DNA from: Mastigocoleus testarum BC008
Lineage (GTDB): Bacteria > Cyanobacteriota > Cyanobacteriia > Cyanobacteriales > Nostocaceae
Assembly (NCBI RefSeq): GCF_001456025.1
Contig: NZ_LMTZ01000133.1
Span: 1 to 45,258, forward strand
Length of the DNA: 45,258 nucleotides
Reading direction: 5' to 3'
Made by a program: the position numbers and the translations under genes
The notes under the pieces: generated by a model
Seen by the model: the letters and a program-made list of their open reading frames with translations, nothing else
Told to the model about the DNA's origin: nothing
Database searches by the model: none
In this document: positions 42,613 to 45,258 of the stretch, piece by piece
Layout: every line of letters starts with the position of its first letter
Numbering within the stretch: position 1 is the first letter of the stretch

Positions 42613-43206
42613 ATGTGGAATGAAAGATACAGAGAAACTGGATTTGCATATGGTACAGAGCCAAATGATTTTCTTTTTGAGAATTTTAACAAACTAAAAA
42701 GGGGAAAAGTTTTGTGCCTCGGTGAAGGAGAGGGACGAAATGCTGTTTTTCTCGCAAGCAAAGGATTTGATGTGACGGCAGTTGATTTATCAGAAGTCGG
42801 TCTTGAAAAGACTTTGGGTTTAGCCGAACAAAATAAAGTTACAGTTAAAACTGTTTGTGCTGATTTATCAGACTTTAGAATTGATGAGAATTATTGGGAT
42901 TCAATCGTTTCGATTTGGGTTCACCTTGGGTCTGTTGTTCGTCGCGTTGTTCATCAAAAGGTTTTTAGTGGGTTGAAGACAGGTGGAACATTTTTACTTG
43001 AAGCATACACGCCACAACAATTAGAGTTCGGAACAGGGGGAGGAAAACAAGTCGATAAAATGGTATCACTAAACTCGTTACAGGAAGAATTGAAGGGATT
43101 AGATTTTGAGATTGGTAGGGAAATTATACGGGAAATTCATGAAGGGAAATATCACAACGGTCAAAGCGCAGTAGTTCAGGTTTTGGTACGTAAATACAAT
43201 GTTTGA
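42613..43206 (+). CDS. Small class I SAM-dependent methyltransferase (TehB-like)
   Basis: A 197-residue methyltransferase beginning 'MWNERYRETGFAYGTEPNDF', a typical start for this TehB/thiopurine-methyltransferase-like group. SAM motif I is 'VLCLGEGEGRNAVFLASKGF', motif II 'VTAVDLSEVGLEKT', and the last strand carries 'FLLEAYTPQQL'. An in-frame start at 42553 would add 20 residues that do not resemble the family, so the ATG at 42613 is preferred. Members of this group methylate small or toxic compounds such as tellurite, selenite or thiols, but the true substrate is rarely known. It is an isolated gene between the alpha-glucosidase gene and the oppositely oriented Nit1C-type genes. Confidence 0.83.
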   Translation: MWNERYRETGFAYGTEPNDFLFENFNKLKRGKVLCLGEGEGRNAVFLASKGFDVTAVDLSEVGLEKTLGLAEQNKVTVKTVCADLSDFRIDENYWDSIVSIWVHLGSVVRRVVHQKVFSGLKTGGTFLLEAYTPQQLEFGTGGGKQVDKMVSLNSLQEELKGLDFEIGREIIREIHEGKYHNGQSAVVQVLVRKYNV

Positions 43207-43270
43207 CCGCGATAGTGCTTTTAAATACCTATTGATATCGAATCCGGAACCATACTAAAAGAATTCGAAC

Positions 43271-43543
43271 TTAGATACCTTTCATCGCCATCGACCAAAA
43301 GTCTTTTTCTAGAACTGCAATCTCTAGGAAATCTGATTCTGCTTGAGTTTGTATCTTTTTACTTTCCGTTAACAAAACTTCATCAGCAATTTGTTCTAAA
43401 AGTTTCACATATTCTGTAAAACTTTGATTTCCCCAGCGCTCGGTGAATTCTGCATAGGGTGGTGAAATCTTACCAGGTAATTGCCAAACTTGATTATAAG
43501 CTAATTCAATTCCCCATAAGGTGGCGTCACAATGTTTGTAAAG
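43271..43543 (-). pseudogene. Truncated TenA/PqqC-like protein remnant
   Basis: A stretch of 90 codons open on the minus strand up to a stop at 43544-43546 encodes the C-terminal half of a TenA/PqqC-fold protein: 'ATLWGIELAYNQVWQLPG', 'PYAEFTERWGNQSFTEYVKL' and 'EQIADEVLL', ending 'AVLEKDFWSMAMKGI'. Full-length relatives have about 210-230 residues; here the N-terminal half is gone and no start codon with a ribosome-binding site is present. It directly follows the MSMEG_0570-like gene. It may have been fused or lost through a deletion whose junction lies near 43540. Confidence 0.7.
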
Positions 43544-43598
43544 TTAAGTACTTGTTGGTTTAAGTCATTTAAGTTTGCCGCACTGATAATTTCTCGCA

Positions 43599-43892
43599 TC
43601 AAATTGGTTCTATAAAATCTATAAACAGAACTTTAGGTTCAGATAATTTTTGATATTCAGATGCTTTTGATTCTATTTGTTGTAGTTGTCCTAATGCTCG
43701 ACTACATGAAAAACCGTAGGCTTCCTTAACACGATCGCTGGCTATAGTTAAAGCAGTGCGAGATTTTTCCACAAACTCAGTTAATTGGTAGGTTTCTCCT
43801 GGGTTAAAGTATTTTTTGACTACTAAAGAAGGGGAATAACAGCTTTGCTGTGTACCGTCTGGCCATTGAATTTTAAAGTTAATTTCAGGCAT
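43599..43892 (-). CDS. MSMEG_0570-family nitrogen-starvation-response protein
   Basis: A 97-residue protein matching the MSMEG_0570 family of the nitrilase-containing Nit1C cluster: 'MPEINFKIQWPDGTQQSCYS' with the family's WPDG and CYSPS elements, then 'PGETYQLTEFVEKSRTAL' and 'IASDRVKEAYGFSCSRALGQ'. The family is induced by nitrogen starvation in mycobacteria and is linked genomically to a nitrilase, a radical SAM enzyme, an acetyltransferase and a flavoprotein. The biochemical role is not known. The gene starts 29 bp after the glycosyltransferase stop on the same strand, so the two form an operon. A truncated TenA-like fragment follows. Confidence 0.85.
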   Translation of the reverse strand: MPEINFKIQWPDGTQQSCYSPSLVVKKYFNPGETYQLTEFVEKSRTALTIASDRVKEAYGFSCSRALGQLQQIESKASEYQKLSEPKVLFIDFIEPI

Positions 43893-43921
43893 AATTTTAT
43901 AAGCTTATAAATTTATAATTT

Positions 43922-45169
43922 TCAAATGGATAGTTGTTTATTTTGTAATAATTTAGAGTTTTGTAATAGTTTAGAGTAAATCTTCAAATGCATTTGCGCC
44001 GATTTTTGCCAGGAATACTGTAAAGGAATATTTGAGTTATTACAAATCAGTTTTTGAGCTACATTTTTATTTAATATACTGAGCATAGCACTGACAATCG
44101 CTTTGCTGGAGTTAGGGTCTACGAGTAAAGCTGATTTATCGGTCAAAAATTCGGTAAATGGAGGAATATTAGAGGTAATTATTGGCAATTTTGATGCGAT
44201 CGCTTCAAGCAATACTAGTCCCCATCCTTCTTTAACAGAGGGGAAAACAAAGACATCGGCGCAGCGATATAAAACTGATATATCTTCATCTCTCATCACT
44301 CCAGGTAAAATCAATGATTCTCCAATATTGATTTTATTTTGTTTAGCAAGATCGAAGAATTTTAAACGATAAGGTTCGTAATCAAATAAAGTTTCTCCAC
44401 CAGCAATAATTAGCTGTGCTTGGGGATGGGTTTTTAAGACCTCAATAAAAGCCTGTAGCAGTTTTAAAGAATTTTTCCGAGGTTCAATTCCACCTATAGT
44501 TAGATAAATAGGATTACCATTAATTCCTAGCTGCTGTTTTAATTTTGCTTCTTTACCGTTAACCTTACTAGAAAATTTTTTAGCATCAACTCCATTAATA
44601 ATTACTGGTGCATCTACTTGATACTGTTGATATAATTGTTCTTGCCAATATTTAGAAACACACAAGCATAAATCTGGTTCTAATATCGAGCGATCGTGAC
44701 ACTCTTGTAAATACGGACTATTAAACTCATCGATATGGTGAACTGTACGAATAAAACAAGGAATCATTCCTCTGTCTCGTAAAATTTTTAAAGCATTGCT
44801 ACTAACACAGTCTTGAGAGTGATAAATATCGTATTTCTCTGATTCTTGGGTCAGATAATCAATAAACTCTTGTATCCTCTGTTTGATTATTTCATCTACT
44901 GGGTCTAAACCATTATTTTTTGCCTCTCCATTAAAATAGTCTTGTTTTCTTTGCAAGAATAACTTTCGATCTGTGGTGGGTTTAGTAGGAATTAATTTAC
45001 TAGAACAATTTAAAGGACGATGAAAACCAATGCCATCTTTATCCAAAGCATATATGCAAACTTTATGTCCATTTGCTTGCAGTGCTTCTCCTAATTCTAA
45101 AGTATGAATTACTCCACCTCTAGGTTTTGTCGAGTAAGTAAATAAGGCAATTTTTAGTATTTTATTCAT
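43922..45169 (-). CDS. MSMEG_0565-family GT4 glycosyltransferase
   Basis: A 415-residue GT-B glycosyltransferase. The N-terminal 'IALFTYSTKPRGGVIHTLEL' with the glycine-rich loop, and 'VCIYALDKDGIGFHRPLNC', match the MSMEG_0565 family of the Nit1C cluster. The GT4 C-terminal domain has 'LTIGGIEPRKNSLKLLQAF', 'IIAGGETLFDYEPYRLKFFD' and the donor-site 'FPSVKEGWGLVLLEAIASKL' (E-x7-E motif). It forms an operon with the MSMEG_0570-like gene downstream. The rest of the Nit1C genes would be expected upstream, beyond the right edge of this window (only 89 bp remain). The acceptor is unknown. Confidence 0.86.
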   Translation of the reverse strand: MNKILKIALFTYSTKPRGGVIHTLELGEALQANGHKVCIYALDKDGIGFHRPLNCSSKLIPTKPTTDRKLFLQRKQDYFNGEAKNNGLDPVDEIIKQRIQEFIDYLTQESEKYDIYHSQDCVSSNALKILRDRGMIPCFIRTVHHIDEFNSPYLQECHDRSILEPDLCLCVSKYWQEQLYQQYQVDAPVIINGVDAKKFSSKVNGKEAKLKQQLGINGNPIYLTIGGIEPRKNSLKLLQAFIEVLKTHPQAQLIIAGGETLFDYEPYRLKFFDLAKQNKINIGESLILPGVMRDEDISVLYRCADVFVFPSVKEGWGLVLLEAIASKLPIITSNIPPFTEFLTDKSALLVDPNSSKAIVSAMLSILNKNVAQKLICNNSNIPLQYSWQKSAQMHLKIYSKLLQNSKLLQNKQLSI

Positions 45170-45258
45170 CCAATTTACCTAAATATATGCCATAAATTAA
45201 AGAAATTTTATTATTGTTTAAGTACGTTAGTAAGAAAAATCATAACTTGTTTGTAATA

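Noticed and set aside
43501..43599. 32-codon minus-strand frame overlapping the MSMEG_0570-like stop by one base (TGATG)
   Set aside because: Although the overlap suggests translational coupling, its second half is the TenA-like DNA read in the wrong phase; probably a junction artefact of a deletion.

Overview
The window looks like chromosomal DNA of a filamentous, probably heterocyst-forming cyanobacterium. The grounds are repeated HIP1 octamers (GCGATCGC), heptanucleotide tandem repeats of the TTGGTAA/TTACTTA type, a piece of a photosystem II D1 gene, an apocarotenoid-type carotenoid oxygenase, and many proteins of cyanobacterial style. Coding density is moderate, AT-rich intergenic stretches are long, and at least five broken genes are present, so much of the window is accessory or decaying DNA around a few housekeeping genes such as murF.

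Layout. 1-1.2 kb: a complete IS630-type insertion sequence with inverted ends, a TA target duplication and a frameshifted transposase. 1.3-3.6 kb: a zinc-independent MDR oxidoreductase, a frameshifted NTF2/SnoaL-like remnant and an AraC-type regulator. 3.9-4.7 kb: a secreted poly-gamma-glutamate hydrolase gene cut by an in-frame stop. 5.2-7.4 kb: two tandem paralogous coiled-coil proteins. 7.5-11.4 kb: a BioF2-like acyltransferase and a two-component pair. 11.4-15.5 kb: gene-poor DNA with a palindromic repeat, small membrane and ribbon-helix-helix proteins, a condensation-domain scrap, a hydrophilic protein and the 3' end of a 'rogue' D1 gene. 15.7-25.2 kb: carotenoid oxygenase, a two-domain repeat protein, a small membrane protein, a TerB-like protein, murF, a ketopantoate-reductase-like enzyme and a beta-lactamase-fold serine hydrolase.

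The most interesting locus is 25.5-31.5 kb. A CHAT-protease-like protein is followed by a 1591-residue NACHT NTPase with an internal membrane domain and about 22 TPRs. The two proteins share a short motif (GQAGG-D/N-LNQ): after the CHAT domain in the first and at the extreme N-terminus of the second. That is the arrangement expected for an amyloid-signalling (BASS-like) NLR and its effector, i.e. a probable immune or regulated-cell-death module. Its TPR array carries nearly identical 384-bp tandem duplications.

At 33.7-39.3 kb four co-oriented genes (cytochrome P450, zinc-ribbon methyltransferase, GT1 glycosyltransferase, condensation-type acyltransferase) form a compact putative biosynthetic cluster for an oxidised, methylated, glycosylated and acylated product; a divergent MFS exporter lies beside it. 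After a GH31 alpha-glucosidase and a small methyltransferase, the right end holds the tail of a Nit1C-type cluster (MSMEG_0565-like glycosyltransferase and MSMEG_0570-like protein, both minus strand) followed by a truncated TenA/PqqC-like remnant. No rRNA, tRNA or CRISPR array was recognised.
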